From assembly GCF_031127905.1 (NCBI RefSeq), contig NZ_JARXIC010000001.1, forward strand, positions 124,001 through 188,000: 64,000 nt of DNA, read 5' to 3'. The first letter of the stretch is position 1. Each line of letters begins with the position of its first letter. The notes under the pieces were generated by a model. It did not search any database. It worked only from the letters and a program-made list of their open reading frames with translations, and was not told where the DNA came from. This stretch comes from Thalassobacterium sedimentorum (GTDB lineage Bacteria > Verrucomicrobiota > Verrucomicrobiia > Opitutales > Coraliomargaritaceae). Both the position numbers and the translations under genes were made by a program. This document shows positions 19,589-28,582 of this stretch, piece after piece.

Positions 19589-22411
19589 ATGGCGCAAGAC
19601 CTCAAAGATACGCTCAACCTCCCACAAACGAATTTCCCCATGCGGGGTAACTTAGTGGAGCGCGAACCTAAGCGAATAAATCACTGGAAGAAAATCGGTC
19701 TCTACGATCAGATCCAGGCTAAAAACAGTGAGGGTGAAAGCTTCATCCTACACGACGGCCCGCCCTTCACTAACGGCGACCTGCATCTGGGGCATGCGTT
19801 AAATAAGACCTTGAAAGACACCATCTTACGATACAAGTGGATGGCTGGTTACAACGCGCCCTACATTCCAGGTTGGGACAGCCACGGCCTGCCAATTGAA
19901 CACAAAGTGTCTCGCGAATTACAAGACTCTGGACGCACCGATTACACTCCACTGGAAGTGCGTAAAGCCTGCGCCAAATTTGCTGACAAGTATCGCCTCA
20001 TCCAAAGCGAGCAGTTCGAACGCCTGGGCGTGACTGCCGACTGGGCCAACGAATATTGGACGATCCACCCCGAATACGAAGCCGCCGAACTGGAAACTTT
20101 CGCAAATTTTGTGGAACAAGGCATCGTCTATCGCAGCAAAAAACCAGTGTACTGGTCGATCCCCTGCGCCACCGCGCTTGCAGAAGCCGAAATCGAATAC
20201 AAGGACCACACCAGTATCTCGATTTTCGTAAAACTACGCCTCAGCGAGGCAGCACGTACCCAACTGGATCTACCCGACGAAGATAGCTCGATTCTGATCT
20301 GGACCACCACTCCCTGGACGCTGCCTGCCAATCTCGCGGTCTCGGTACACCCGAACATCGAGTATTCTGCGATCAAGACACAGGCGCACGGCACACTAAT
20401 CGTCGCCACACCTTTGCTGGATTCCGTAACGAACGAGTGTAAGCTCGAAGGCGTCGAGACTGTAGCCACATATCTAGGCTCACAGCTGGAAAAACTCGAA
20501 GCCCGCCACCCATTTATCGACCGCGCCTCTCCGATCCTACTCGCTGAGTATGTGACCACCGAAAGCGGCACGGGCTGCGTGCACACGGCACCTGGACACG
20601 GTTTGGATGACTATATCACAGGTATCAATAATGGGCTGGAAGTATATTGCCCCTTGGATGACAAGGGTTGTTACGTAGACGACGGTCAGGTACCAGCCGA
20701 TCTCGTCGGCCTCTCGGTACTTGAAACTGGTAATGGCAAACCTTCGGACGCGAATCTCGGCGTGCTCAAGATCATTGCTGGCAACGGGTCACTCATCGCC
20801 AAAAAGAAGATCAAGCACAGCTACCCACACTGCTGGCGCTCGAAGACTCCCGTCGTCTTTCGTGCAATGGACCAGTGGTTCGTCGCGCTCGACAAGAATG
20901 GCGACCGCGCACGTGCGCTCGAATCACTCAACCAAGTCAACTTCATCCCAAGCTGGGGTGAAAACCGCATCCGTGCCGCTGTTGAAAACCGTCCCGACTG
21001 GTGCATCAGCCGCCAGCGCACTTGGGGCGTCCCGATCCCAGCCTTTTACGACGAAGACGGTGGCGCTTACATCGATGCCGATGTCATTCGCGCAATTTCC
21101 AAGAAAGTGGCCAGCTCCGGCACCAATCTTTGGTTCGAACAAACAGCTGCCGAAATCCTCGATGGCATCCAACTGCCCGCAGACTGGCCAAGCGCCGACA
21201 AGCTCAAGTGCGGCACCGACACACTCGACGTGTGGATCGACTCCGGCTCCAGCCATCGTGCAGTGCTGCAAAAACGTCCCAACCTGAAATGGCCAGCCGA
21301 TCTCTACTTGGAAGGATCCGACCAACACCGCGGCTGGTTTCAAAGCTCACTATGGACATCCGTTATTGCAGATAAGGCAGCCCCCTACAAGAATCTGTTG
21401 ACTCACGGTTTTATCGTAAAGGAAGATGGCACCAAGCTCTCCAAGAGCGACGGCGCCGCCCGCCCATTGAACGAATGGATCGCCGGTTACGGTGCCGACA
21501 TCATTCGCCTATGGATCTGCTCGCAGGACTATCGTGGCGATGTGCCCGTCTCCGACAAAATCGTAAAGAATGTGGCCAACAACTACCGCAATCTACGCAA
21601 CACCTTAAGATTCCAAATTGGCAACTTACACGATTTCGATGTCGCTCGAGATGCCGTGCCACTCGACCAGCTCAACGCCCTCGACAAGTGGGCCCTCAAT
21701 GAACTGGCTCAACTAGTGCGTAAAGTCACCGAAGCTTACGATGCCTACGAATTCCACCGGGCATTCAAAGATCTCATTGATCCATTCGTAGCCAACACCC
21801 TTTCGGCAACCTATCACGACGTATTAAAGGACCGACTCTACACCCGTAGCCCGAACGATCCACTTCGACGCTCTTCCCAGACAGCGATCCATATCATCTT
21901 CTCTGTCTTCACGCGTTTGATTGCCCCCTTAGTGCCCTTCACTGCTGACGAAGCTTGGAGCTATGCACAAAACGACAGCGACTTTGGCGATCAAGCAATT
22001 GCACTCACCGACTGGCCAGTAGTGGATAGCACTTGGGATGACGCCGAAACCGCAAGCGACATTCGGGCTCTACGTAGCTTCCTCTCAACACAACTTAACG
22101 ACCGCTTGGAAGCACTGCGCCAACAGAAAACAATCGGTCAAAGCCTCGACGCCAAAGCAATCATTACTGGCAACTCAAATGATGCCGAATTTGCTCGGCT
22201 CAAAAAATACGAAGCCGACTTAGCGGAACTCTTCATCCTTTCAGAGGTCAGCTTGATCGAATCTCAAGAGGTTAGCGAGCTCGAGATCGAAGTCGCTCAT
22301 GCCGATGGAGTCCGCTGCCCTCGCAGCTGGCGCTGGGTGCCAGAGCTCGTCGAGACTGAACGCTGGGGAGCCGTATCAGCCCGCTGTGCCGAAGCACTCA
22401 AATCCATTTAA
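19589..22411 (+). CDS. ileS: Isoleucyl-tRNA synthetase
   Basis: A 940-residue class Ia synthetase charging tRNA-Ile. The HIGH motif appears as HLGH (residues 66-69) and KMSKS as KLSKS (616-620); the editing domain (CP1) contains WTTTPWTLPANLAVSVHP and GTGCVHTAPGHG; the catalytic core has the typical WCISRQRTWGVPIPAF. The C-terminal zinc knuckle expected in this bacterial type is degenerate: CPRS (910-913) in place of CPRC, and SARC ending at Cys933 in place of CGRC, leaving two of four cysteines. It begins at ATG 19589 without a Shine-Dalgarno motif. It is followed 47 bp later by a DksA-like gene, a common pairing. Confidence 0.97.
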   Translation: MAQDLKDTLNLPQTNFPMRGNLVEREPKRINHWKKIGLYDQIQAKNSEGESFILHDGPPFTNGDLHLGHALNKTLKDTILRYKWMAGYNAPYIPGWDSHGLPIEHKVSRELQDSGRTDYTPLEVRKACAKFADKYRLIQSEQFERLGVTADWANEYWTIHPEYEAAELETFANFVEQGIVYRSKKPVYWSIPCATALAEAEIEYKDHTSISIFVKLRLSEAARTQLDLPDEDSSILIWTTTPWTLPANLAVSVHPNIEYSAIKTQAHGTLIVATPLLDSVTNECKLEGVETVATYLGSQLEKLEARHPFIDRASPILLAEYVTTESGTGCVHTAPGHGLDDYITGINNGLEVYCPLDDKGCYVDDGQVPADLVGLSVLETGNGKPSDANLGVLKIIAGNGSLIAKKKIKHSYPHCWRSKTPVVFRAMDQWFVALDKNGDRARALESLNQVNFIPSWGENRIRAAVENRPDWCISRQRTWGVPIPAFYDEDGGAYIDADVIRAISKKVASSGTNLWFEQTAAEILDGIQLPADWPSADKLKCGTDTLDVWIDSGSSHRAVLQKRPNLKWPADLYLEGSDQHRGWFQSSLWTSVIADKAAPYKNLLTHGFIVKEDGTKLSKSDGAARPLNEWIAGYGADIIRLWICSQDYRGDVPVSDKIVKNVANNYRNLRNTLRFQIGNLHDFDVARDAVPLDQLNALDKWALNELAQLVRKVTEAYDAYEFHRAFKDLIDPFVANTLSATYHDVLKDRLYTRSPNDPLRRSSQTAIHIIFSVFTRLIAPLVPFTADEAWSYAQNDSDFGDQAIALTDWPVVDSTWDDAETASDIRALRSFLSTQLNDRLEALRQQKTIGQSLDAKAIITGNSNDAEFARLKKYEADLAELFILSEVSLIESQEVSELEIEVAHADGVRCPRSWRWVPELVETERWGAVSARCAEALKSI

Positions 22412-22458
22412 TCAACCAGTCACAATTTCAAACATCTATCTCTGAATATTTAATAATC

Positions 22459-23283
22459 ATGCCTACCAATAAAAAGACTACAAATGCTGAAGCCCATACA
22501 GACTCCACCGAAAAGTCTAAAGAGGTTAAAACTTTAAAAAAAGCGGTGGTTTCCCGTGAAGGTGCAGCTGCCAACAAAAAATCGACGCCAATCGTATTTT
22601 CCCTCGACGATGTGGAAGAATTAATGGCAGCCAAAAAGTCTCAAATATCCAAACAGGAAGAAGCCCCGAAGAAAGTCGCCCCGGCCCCCAAAGTGCAACC
22701 GACCAAGAAAGTCATTGTCGATGATCAACCAGTTGAAAAGCGCGTATTAGGTGCGGCATCACTCGCCGATATATTAGGTTTCAATCCAGGCGAAAAAAAG
22801 AAAACCACTGAACTTGGTGAAAGTGAAATTCCGCAAAAGTGGAAAAAATACTACGATTTATTAATTGAACTACGCGCACACGTAAGCGACGAAATAAATC
22901 TACACACCGCCGACACGCTCAATCACACCTCTCGTGATGATTCGGGCGATTCCAGTTACGGCAATCAAGCCGATTCTGACAGCGACACCTTCGATCGTGA
23001 CTTTGCACTTAGCCTAGTATCGAGCGAGCAAGATGCCCTCAATGAAATTGAAGCGGCCATACTTCGAATCAAAGACGGCAGCTACGGAGTTTGCGAAATC
23101 ACAGAAAAACCAATCCCAGCGGCACGTCTCACCGCAGTCCCCTTTGCTCGCTACTCCGTAGAAGGCCAAGCGGAGCATGAAAAGAACCAACACCGCAAAA
23201 ACAATCGTATCTCGGCAGGTGGTATTTTCGGTGACGTTACAGACGCTCCAAAGCTGGAATCCAGCGATGATGACGAAGAGTAA
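22459..23283 (+). CDS. DksA/TraR-like protein with long N-terminal extension
   Basis: A 274-residue protein. Residues 1-120 are Lys/Ala/Pro-rich and low in complexity; 125-245 resemble the DksA coiled coil and C-terminal globular region (DTFDRDFALSLVSSEQDALN, IKDGSYGVCEITEKPIPAAR, then FARYSVEGQ). DksA-type proteins enter the RNA polymerase secondary channel and tune initiation. Only one of the four zinc-finger cysteines remains (Cys212), so it cannot bind zinc in the canonical way. The C-terminus is acidic (SSDDDEE). It is downstream of ileS, probably in the same transcript, which ends at a strong hairpin terminator. Whether it acts as a ppGpp partner or has another role is unknown. Confidence 0.8.
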   Translation: MPTNKKTTNAEAHTDSTEKSKEVKTLKKAVVSREGAAANKKSTPIVFSLDDVEELMAAKKSQISKQEEAPKKVAPAPKVQPTKKVIVDDQPVEKRVLGAASLADILGFNPGEKKKTTELGESEIPQKWKKYYDLLIELRAHVSDEINLHTADTLNHTSRDDSGDSSYGNQADSDSDTFDRDFALSLVSSEQDALNEIEAAILRIKDGSYGVCEITEKPIPAARLTAVPFARYSVEGQAEHEKNQHRKNNRISAGGIFGDVTDAPKLESSDDDEE

Positions 23284-23309
23284 GCAAAGAAATCTCTAAA
23301 CTTTTGACG

Positions 23310-23346
23310 TAGCGCATTCGATCTAATTCGAATGCGCTATTTTTTT
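23310..23346 (+). terminator. Rho-independent terminator after ileS-dksA-like unit
   Basis: TAGCGCATTCGA (23310-23321) pairs perfectly with TCGAATGCGCTA (23328-23339) over a 6-nt loop, followed by a run of seven T (23340-23346). This is a textbook intrinsic terminator 26 bp after the stop. Confidence 0.92.
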
Positions 23347-23595
23347 ATCCCGTAAGCCATTAGCATTCGCAGCGTAAAGAACAAAAATTAAAAGGTCAGA
23401 GTCGATTCTAAATTGTAGGAGCATATTCAGTCTCAATAAACACTTCATTCAAGCTCTCACTGAGACAAACCAACTCAGCAGACTGCACAGAATCGCGAAA
23501 TTACTGTGTTAATAAAGTATCAGACCTAGCAATCAGACATGGTGAAGCGCAGATAGTGTATGTTATAATGCATGCTTTCAATTAAGTATATATAT
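23347..23595. promoter_or_regulatory. Upstream region of the fucosidase operon
   Basis: Together with the terminator, this is a 312-bp gene-free gap. A TATAAT at 23564-23569 sits 27 bp before the GH29 start and could be its -10 box; there is no good -35 at 17-bp spacing. An AT repeat (TATATATATA) directly precedes the ATG. No small gene was seen. Confidence 0.35.
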
Positions 23596-24888
23596 ATGAC
23601 AACAGTATCAACATGTGCCCCTCTAAAAAATGGAGAGGATTTTGCTAAACTTCGCTATGGAATGTTTATTCATTACGGACTCTACAGCTTACTTGAGCGT
23701 GGAGAGTGGGTCATGAACCGAGAGCGAATTCCATCCCAGGCCATGAGAAAATTGGCTGAAAGATTCACTGCCGATAAATTCAACGCGGATGAAATCTGCA
23801 AACTAGCAATACGGGGAGGCATGCGTTATATCATTCTAACTTCGATGCATCATGAAGCATTTTGTCTATATAAAACAGAAACTACGGATTTCAATTCATG
23901 GAATTACTGCCAGCGTGACTTAGTCGACGAACTGATTGTAGCGGCTCGCAAGCATGGACTCTATGTGGGGATGTATCATAGTCTAAATGACTGGTTTCAT
24001 AAACCTGACGCAGTCGATGCCCTGGAAGACAAAGATGCTTATGATCAATTTATAGAGCGCACGCATCATCGTGTCGAAGAATTGGTACGTAACTATGATT
24101 TTGATATACTCTGGTATGATGGATGGTGGCCGTATGATGGCGATGGATGGCAGGGTGAAGAAATGAATGCCAAGCTTCGAAAAATACGTCCAAATTTACT
24201 ATTTAATCCCCGTAACGGAGCTGAAGGCGACTTCTGCACACCTGAGCAACACATGTCAGCACCACGTCCTTGGCAGCCTTGGGAGGGCTGTATGACCCTG
24301 AATGAGCACTGGGGCTACCACAAAGGTGATGACATGTGGAAATCACCGAAAGAGGTCATTCATTTACTTTGCACTGCGGCCTCTGGAAAAGGGAACTTAC
24401 TACTCAACATTGGTCCGAAGGGCGATGGTTCTATTCCACAAGCATCCGTCGAAATAATTGAGGCGGTCGGTAAGTGGAAAGCTTCCTGCGGCGAAGCGCT
24501 CGAAAATACCGATTTATTCACCTTTGCTCTAGAAACTCGTGACGACCACCGTGGTGACTGGTGCTCTCAGGGACCAATGACCGTGAGCGGAAATAAGCTA
24601 TACGTAGTCATGACTTCATGGGCAGACGATTCATGGGGCTTGGCAGGCCTAAATGCACATGTAGAATCGGCAGAATTGCTGCCCTCAGGAGTCACCGTTC
24701 AATTCGAACAAAATGACGACAATACAGTGCGTTTCTTTGGTTTACCTCCTAAGAGTCCAACAGAACTCGCGCCCGTTTTACGAGTTCACTGCGACCGCCC
24801 CCCGACGGTATATAACTGCGGCGGCATGCGTATCCCGAAGGTCCCTCACCCACCCTATGATCCATTGCCCTCTGATGTCGCACTTTGA
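23596..24888 (+). CDS. Alpha-L-fucosidase, GH29
   Basis: A 430-residue GH29 enzyme: RYGMFIHYGLYSLLERGEW at the N-terminus, TSMHHEAFCLY (residues 82-92, matching the usual TAKHHDGF), then ILWYDGWWP with the predicted nucleophile Asp175, and GNLLLNIGPKGDG near the barrel end. It releases terminal alpha-L-fucose with retention. There is no signal peptide, so it acts in the cytoplasm on imported fuco-oligosaccharides; it is close to the length of a catalytic domain alone. The ATG at 23596 is preferred to an upstream one at 23572. It is 21 bp ahead of the large secreted toroid gene, probably one operon, so the two likely act on the same fucosylated glycan. Confidence 0.88.
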   Translation: MTTVSTCAPLKNGEDFAKLRYGMFIHYGLYSLLERGEWVMNRERIPSQAMRKLAERFTADKFNADEICKLAIRGGMRYIILTSMHHEAFCLYKTETTDFNSWNYCQRDLVDELIVAARKHGLYVGMYHSLNDWFHKPDAVDALEDKDAYDQFIERTHHRVEELVRNYDFDILWYDGWWPYDGDGWQGEEMNAKLRKIRPNLLFNPRNGAEGDFCTPEQHMSAPRPWQPWEGCMTLNEHWGYHKGDDMWKSPKEVIHLLCTAASGKGNLLLNIGPKGDGSIPQASVEIIEAVGKWKASCGEALENTDLFTFALETRDDHRGDWCSQGPMTVSGNKLYVVMTSWADDSWGLAGLNAHVESAELLPSGVTVQFEQNDDNTVRFFGLPPKSPTELAPVLRVHCDRPPTVYNCGGMRIPKVPHPPYDPLPSDVAL

Positions 24889-24909
24889 GCAATCTAGAAT
24901 AATTCGACA

Positions 24910-27900
24910 ATGAAGTCTTTGCTGCTTTTTGGCTTGGTGATTTGCAGTCGATTAAATCTAATCGGAACCTTGTTGATCGCATTAACGTATGCGACTGCTA
25001 ATGCCGCTCGTCCACAAGCTGAGGCTCCAATAGTAGTCTCAGACAGTGGCGCGGAATTTTGGAATTCCGGCGAACTCATACTAGCAATGAATGTTGGTAA
25101 CGGAGGGAGCGGATCGACAACTATCAACAAAGTTGTTTTTCAGAAAGGCGGCCGCTATGGTAATTTCCAAACTCAGAATCAAAATGGGGTCAGCCTCACT
25201 GTCAGTGTTGACCCTGGTGGAGATCAAAATAATGGAATTGCCGTTAATATCTATGAGAACACAGAGCTGGACGATCCCTTTGATTTGTTTAATTCTAACT
25301 TTCTCTCTAGTTTTAGTACTGGATGGATTCAACTCAGTTTCTCTGGCTTAAAGATTGGGCAAAGCTACCGCTTACAAACCTTTCATCTCATCAATACGGG
25401 AGACGAAGTCAGCAGAGATATGGTATTTAGCCAAGGCGGTGTTCCATTCACAGCGAACTTCAATCAGTTCTACTCAGGAGGGAATCGCAGCGCAGACATC
25501 TCGAATGCTGTTTCCATCGTGTCCACATTCACTGCAGATAGTGCGTCACAAACGATAGATCTCATGCCATATAGTGACGACCGCTGCTACCTGAATGCCC
25601 TCGCCTTGTATGCCGTCGAAATGCCCACAGACTACACGCTCGGCGATAGCTGGAACAGTGCTGTCGATGCATACACTGCTTCACTATATTTAAAAGGTGA
25701 TCCCAAAGACTCATTAGAAGACTTTTCCTTTTCCATGAGTTATCAACCTATGGATGAAGACTCGCAGGTGCTACAATCGGTCCTCATTGAAAACTCGACT
25801 TACAATCCCAGTGATGAAGGAGAATTACTCTATCTTGATTTCAGCAGTACATGCACCTCAAATGCCAACACTAGTTACAGCCTTGGGCTCATTCAGGATG
25901 GACATAGTTATTGGTCTCAGGGCAAGGGAGAATATGTCACGATTGAAGCAGGAAGCACCCGCGATATTGCCCTCAATCATTTGGTTGCCTCTGACTTCAA
26001 GCGTATCGACGGTAGTTCTGGATTCCCAGATTTTAAGGAAACCGGCAGTCCGATAACCTTCCAACTGTTCTTTCAATATGAGAGCACTGACGCAAACGTT
26101 CAGACCATGACGACCGTGTCAAATTTACGCCTTTCCAACTATGCCCTAACAGAGCCAGATATTCTAAGTGAGCGACGCGACTGGATATTAGAATCGTCGT
26201 CATGGAACTCGCCCACCATCGGAAACAACCTAAAAAACGATGGCTGGCTGGCTCTAATCAAGCTTTACCAAAGTGCTGGTACAGATGCGAACTCACTTGA
26301 ATTCCTGTCTAGTAGTTTAGATGACACTATTGTAAGTGAAAGCAATTGGAACGACAATGATAAGCAAACTTTCTATCCGGTCCCTCTAGTCAGGGGCATC
26401 CATACCTTTGGAGACAGCTTTACTCCACAGCAGTTAGCTCTAATCGAATCGAAAGTTCGCAGTTTCAGCAACTGGGCTAGCGATGGCGGAACAGAAAATC
26501 ACTACCTGATGCGTTGGACCAATGCCTACTTACTTGCACAGAAATTCGATGGAGAATGGTATTCAGGCACCGTTTCCAATGGAACAGTCACGACAGCCGA
26601 GTTCATGGGAATCCTCAAATCAAAGCTGTTGGCTGAAGGTGCATTCCGCTTTCAAGAAGGCGGCATGGGCGAATACCTATCCCCTAACTATTTACAGACG
26701 CACATACTGCCATTACTTAATCTCTACGACTTCACAGAAGACCCAGAACTCAAAGATGCCGCAGAAGCCATGCTCCATCTACACCTGACGCATCTAGCTC
26801 TGAATGCGCACAATGGATATATTCTCGAGCCCCATTCTCGATTTGGTGGCAAGCAATTCGTCAATGGCTACAAGGTTCAAAATAATAGTGCCCAGTTTTT
26901 AACCTGGCTCTATTTCGGACAAATGAACCGTCCCGATGATATCATTCTCAGCGAAGAGTTTCTGATCGGCTGTGCGCTCAGTAATTATCGTCCTGCAGCC
27001 TACACCCAAGACCTCGCAAACGGGTCATCAGATAGCTCCTTCCCTTACGAAACACGCAGCGCAGTAGTGCACAATCCACATATTAGCGAAAGAATGCCAC
27101 GCACAACTTTACGCAGCGTCTATCGCACTGAAAAATACTCGATTGGAACAGCTTACACAAAGTTTATGCCTGATGGCTACTACATGCAGCATAGTAATTT
27201 CGGCATTGCGTGGAACAGCCTAGACGATGAATTAGCCAGTCTAAGCTGTGGACACCCCTATTGGCGTGCGGACTCAGCAAGAGCCTCTTGGGCCTATTCA
27301 ACTGCCTCTCCCTTTCAGCAAATCGCTCACGACAAAAACACTGCAATTGTTTTATTTAACATACCAATGGCGGATCCGTGGCCGCAGCGTGGCCGCAGCG
27401 ATTGGATCGCCGAACGAGATGACCACGCCCAAGACTTAATCAAATATGGAGTCATCTATCTGCCACAAATGATTGGGCAGGCAAGTAATCTGAGTCAGAG
27501 CAATCATTACATTGACCAGATTGTAAAAGCAGACTGGGACTACGAATCCGACGGTCAAATTGATGGAAAGTGGTATTTCTTACGTGAAGCCGATGTTTAT
27601 ATCGGAATCCTTGCCTTAACGACAGGAGGCATGCCAGACTTAGAGACGGATCGAAAAATGATTTTTGCAAATGGACTGCAACAAGGCGACTATTTTCAAA
27701 CTGGATTCATTTTCGAAATTGGCACTGAAAGCGAATTTGGAAATTTCGAAACCTTCATCGCTCAAGTTCAAACAAATCAAATAAACCTAAATTGGGATAC
27801 ATCTCCCAACCCCGCTCCTTATGCCAGCTATACCGATTCGCAAGGCGACCTGTTAACACTCACTTACAACAGCACTCAAGCTGAGGACTCGATTGGAGTC

Positions 27901-28470
27901 ATTAACAATCTCCCAACAGTCACAATCAATGGAGAAACGCTCGCATTCGATCAAACTTGGCCAGACATTGAAGGCCCGGGCATTTTACTTGAGAATGGAA
28001 TATTTTCACTGAAAGGGCCTAAAGAAAATTTCCTCATCAACTGGTCAAATACTTTGCCGACAATCACTTATTCAAGACAGGCAATACAATCAGATAGCTA
28101 TAGTGCATGGAAAGACGCGAATGGATACGATGCCTTAAGTGATAATTCTAAGCTAGACCACGACGCGCTGAGTCTAGCGATGGAATGGGCTTTCAATGGT
28201 GAGATTGGCAGAAATGATAACAATCGATTGCCCTATTTAAACTTCGTAAAAAACGATCAAGTCAATCTTATCTACCAAAGACGTATCGGTTATGAAAATA
28301 GCTACCTCATTCAGGAATCTGTGAACTTAATAGAATGGCAATCATCTAAATGGGGAAGCGAAATTATCACAGGATCCAATTCAGAAATGGAAGAAGTCAA
28401 ATTATCCATCCCGACAAACTTGAGCTCACAATTCTTCCGAATCAAACTAGTCCCTCAGTCAACAGATTGA
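24910..28470 (+). CDS. Large secreted toroid protein, candidate polysaccharide lyase/hydrolase
   Basis: A 1186-residue exported protein with a long signal peptide (cut near TANAARPQA). Residues ~40-410 are beta-rich, carbohydrate-binding-like domains. Residues ~430-800 look like an (alpha/alpha) toroid: TENH at 528-531 in GGTENHYLMRWTNAYLLAQ, GEYLSPNY around Glu588, LPLLNLYDFTEDPELKDAAE, and EPHSRFGG around His642. A beta-sandwich follows to about 1050. The last ~110 residues form a domain I associate with exported verrucomicrobial proteins (HDALSLAMEWAFNGE ... ESVNLIEWQSS ... FFRIKL). Conserved Asn/His/Glu/Arg in the toroid fit lyase chemistry, but I do not recognise a named CAZy family. Co-transcription with the fucosidase suggests a fucosylated substrate. 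Function is inferred; confidence refers to the gene. Confidence 0.75.
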   Translation: MKSLLLFGLVICSRLNLIGTLLIALTYATANAARPQAEAPIVVSDSGAEFWNSGELILAMNVGNGGSGSTTINKVVFQKGGRYGNFQTQNQNGVSLTVSVDPGGDQNNGIAVNIYENTELDDPFDLFNSNFLSSFSTGWIQLSFSGLKIGQSYRLQTFHLINTGDEVSRDMVFSQGGVPFTANFNQFYSGGNRSADISNAVSIVSTFTADSASQTIDLMPYSDDRCYLNALALYAVEMPTDYTLGDSWNSAVDAYTASLYLKGDPKDSLEDFSFSMSYQPMDEDSQVLQSVLIENSTYNPSDEGELLYLDFSSTCTSNANTSYSLGLIQDGHSYWSQGKGEYVTIEAGSTRDIALNHLVASDFKRIDGSSGFPDFKETGSPITFQLFFQYESTDANVQTMTTVSNLRLSNYALTEPDILSERRDWILESSSWNSPTIGNNLKNDGWLALIKLYQSAGTDANSLEFLSSSLDDTIVSESNWNDNDKQTFYPVPLVRGIHTFGDSFTPQQLALIESKVRSFSNWASDGGTENHYLMRWTNAYLLAQKFDGEWYSGTVSNGTVTTAEFMGILKSKLLAEGAFRFQEGGMGEYLSPNYLQTHILPLLNLYDFTEDPELKDAAEAMLHLHLTHLALNAHNGYILEPHSRFGGKQFVNGYKVQNNSAQFLTWLYFGQMNRPDDIILSEEFLIGCALSNYRPAAYTQDLANGSSDSSFPYETRSAVVHNPHISERMPRTTLRSVYRTEKYSIGTAYTKFMPDGYYMQHSNFGIAWNSLDDELASLSCGHPYWRADSARASWAYSTASPFQQIAHDKNTAIVLFNIPMADPWPQRGRSDWIAERDDHAQDLIKYGVIYLPQMIGQASNLSQSNHYIDQIVKADWDYESDGQIDGKWYFLREADVYIGILALTTGGMPDLETDRKMIFANGLQQGDYFQTGFIFEIGTESEFGNFETFIAQVQTNQINLNWDTSPNPAPYASYTDSQGDLLTLTYNSTQAEDSIGVINNLPTVTINGETLAFDQTWPDIEGPGILLENGIFSLKGPKENFLINWSNTLPTITYSRQAIQSDSYSAWKDANGYDALSDNSKLDHDALSLAMEWAFNGEIGRNDNNRLPYLNFVKNDQVNLIYQRRIGYENSYLIQESVNLIEWQSSKWGSEIITGSNSEMEEVKLSIPTNLSSQFFRIKLVPQSTD

Positions 28471-28582
28471 ACTAAAATCGGCATTCAACCCAAATTATAC
28501 AATCACGTCTTGGAAACGAGGATTCTAAACGCATAAGTTGTTGAATAATCAGATTTAGTCGCCTCTTGGAAAACTCTATCTA

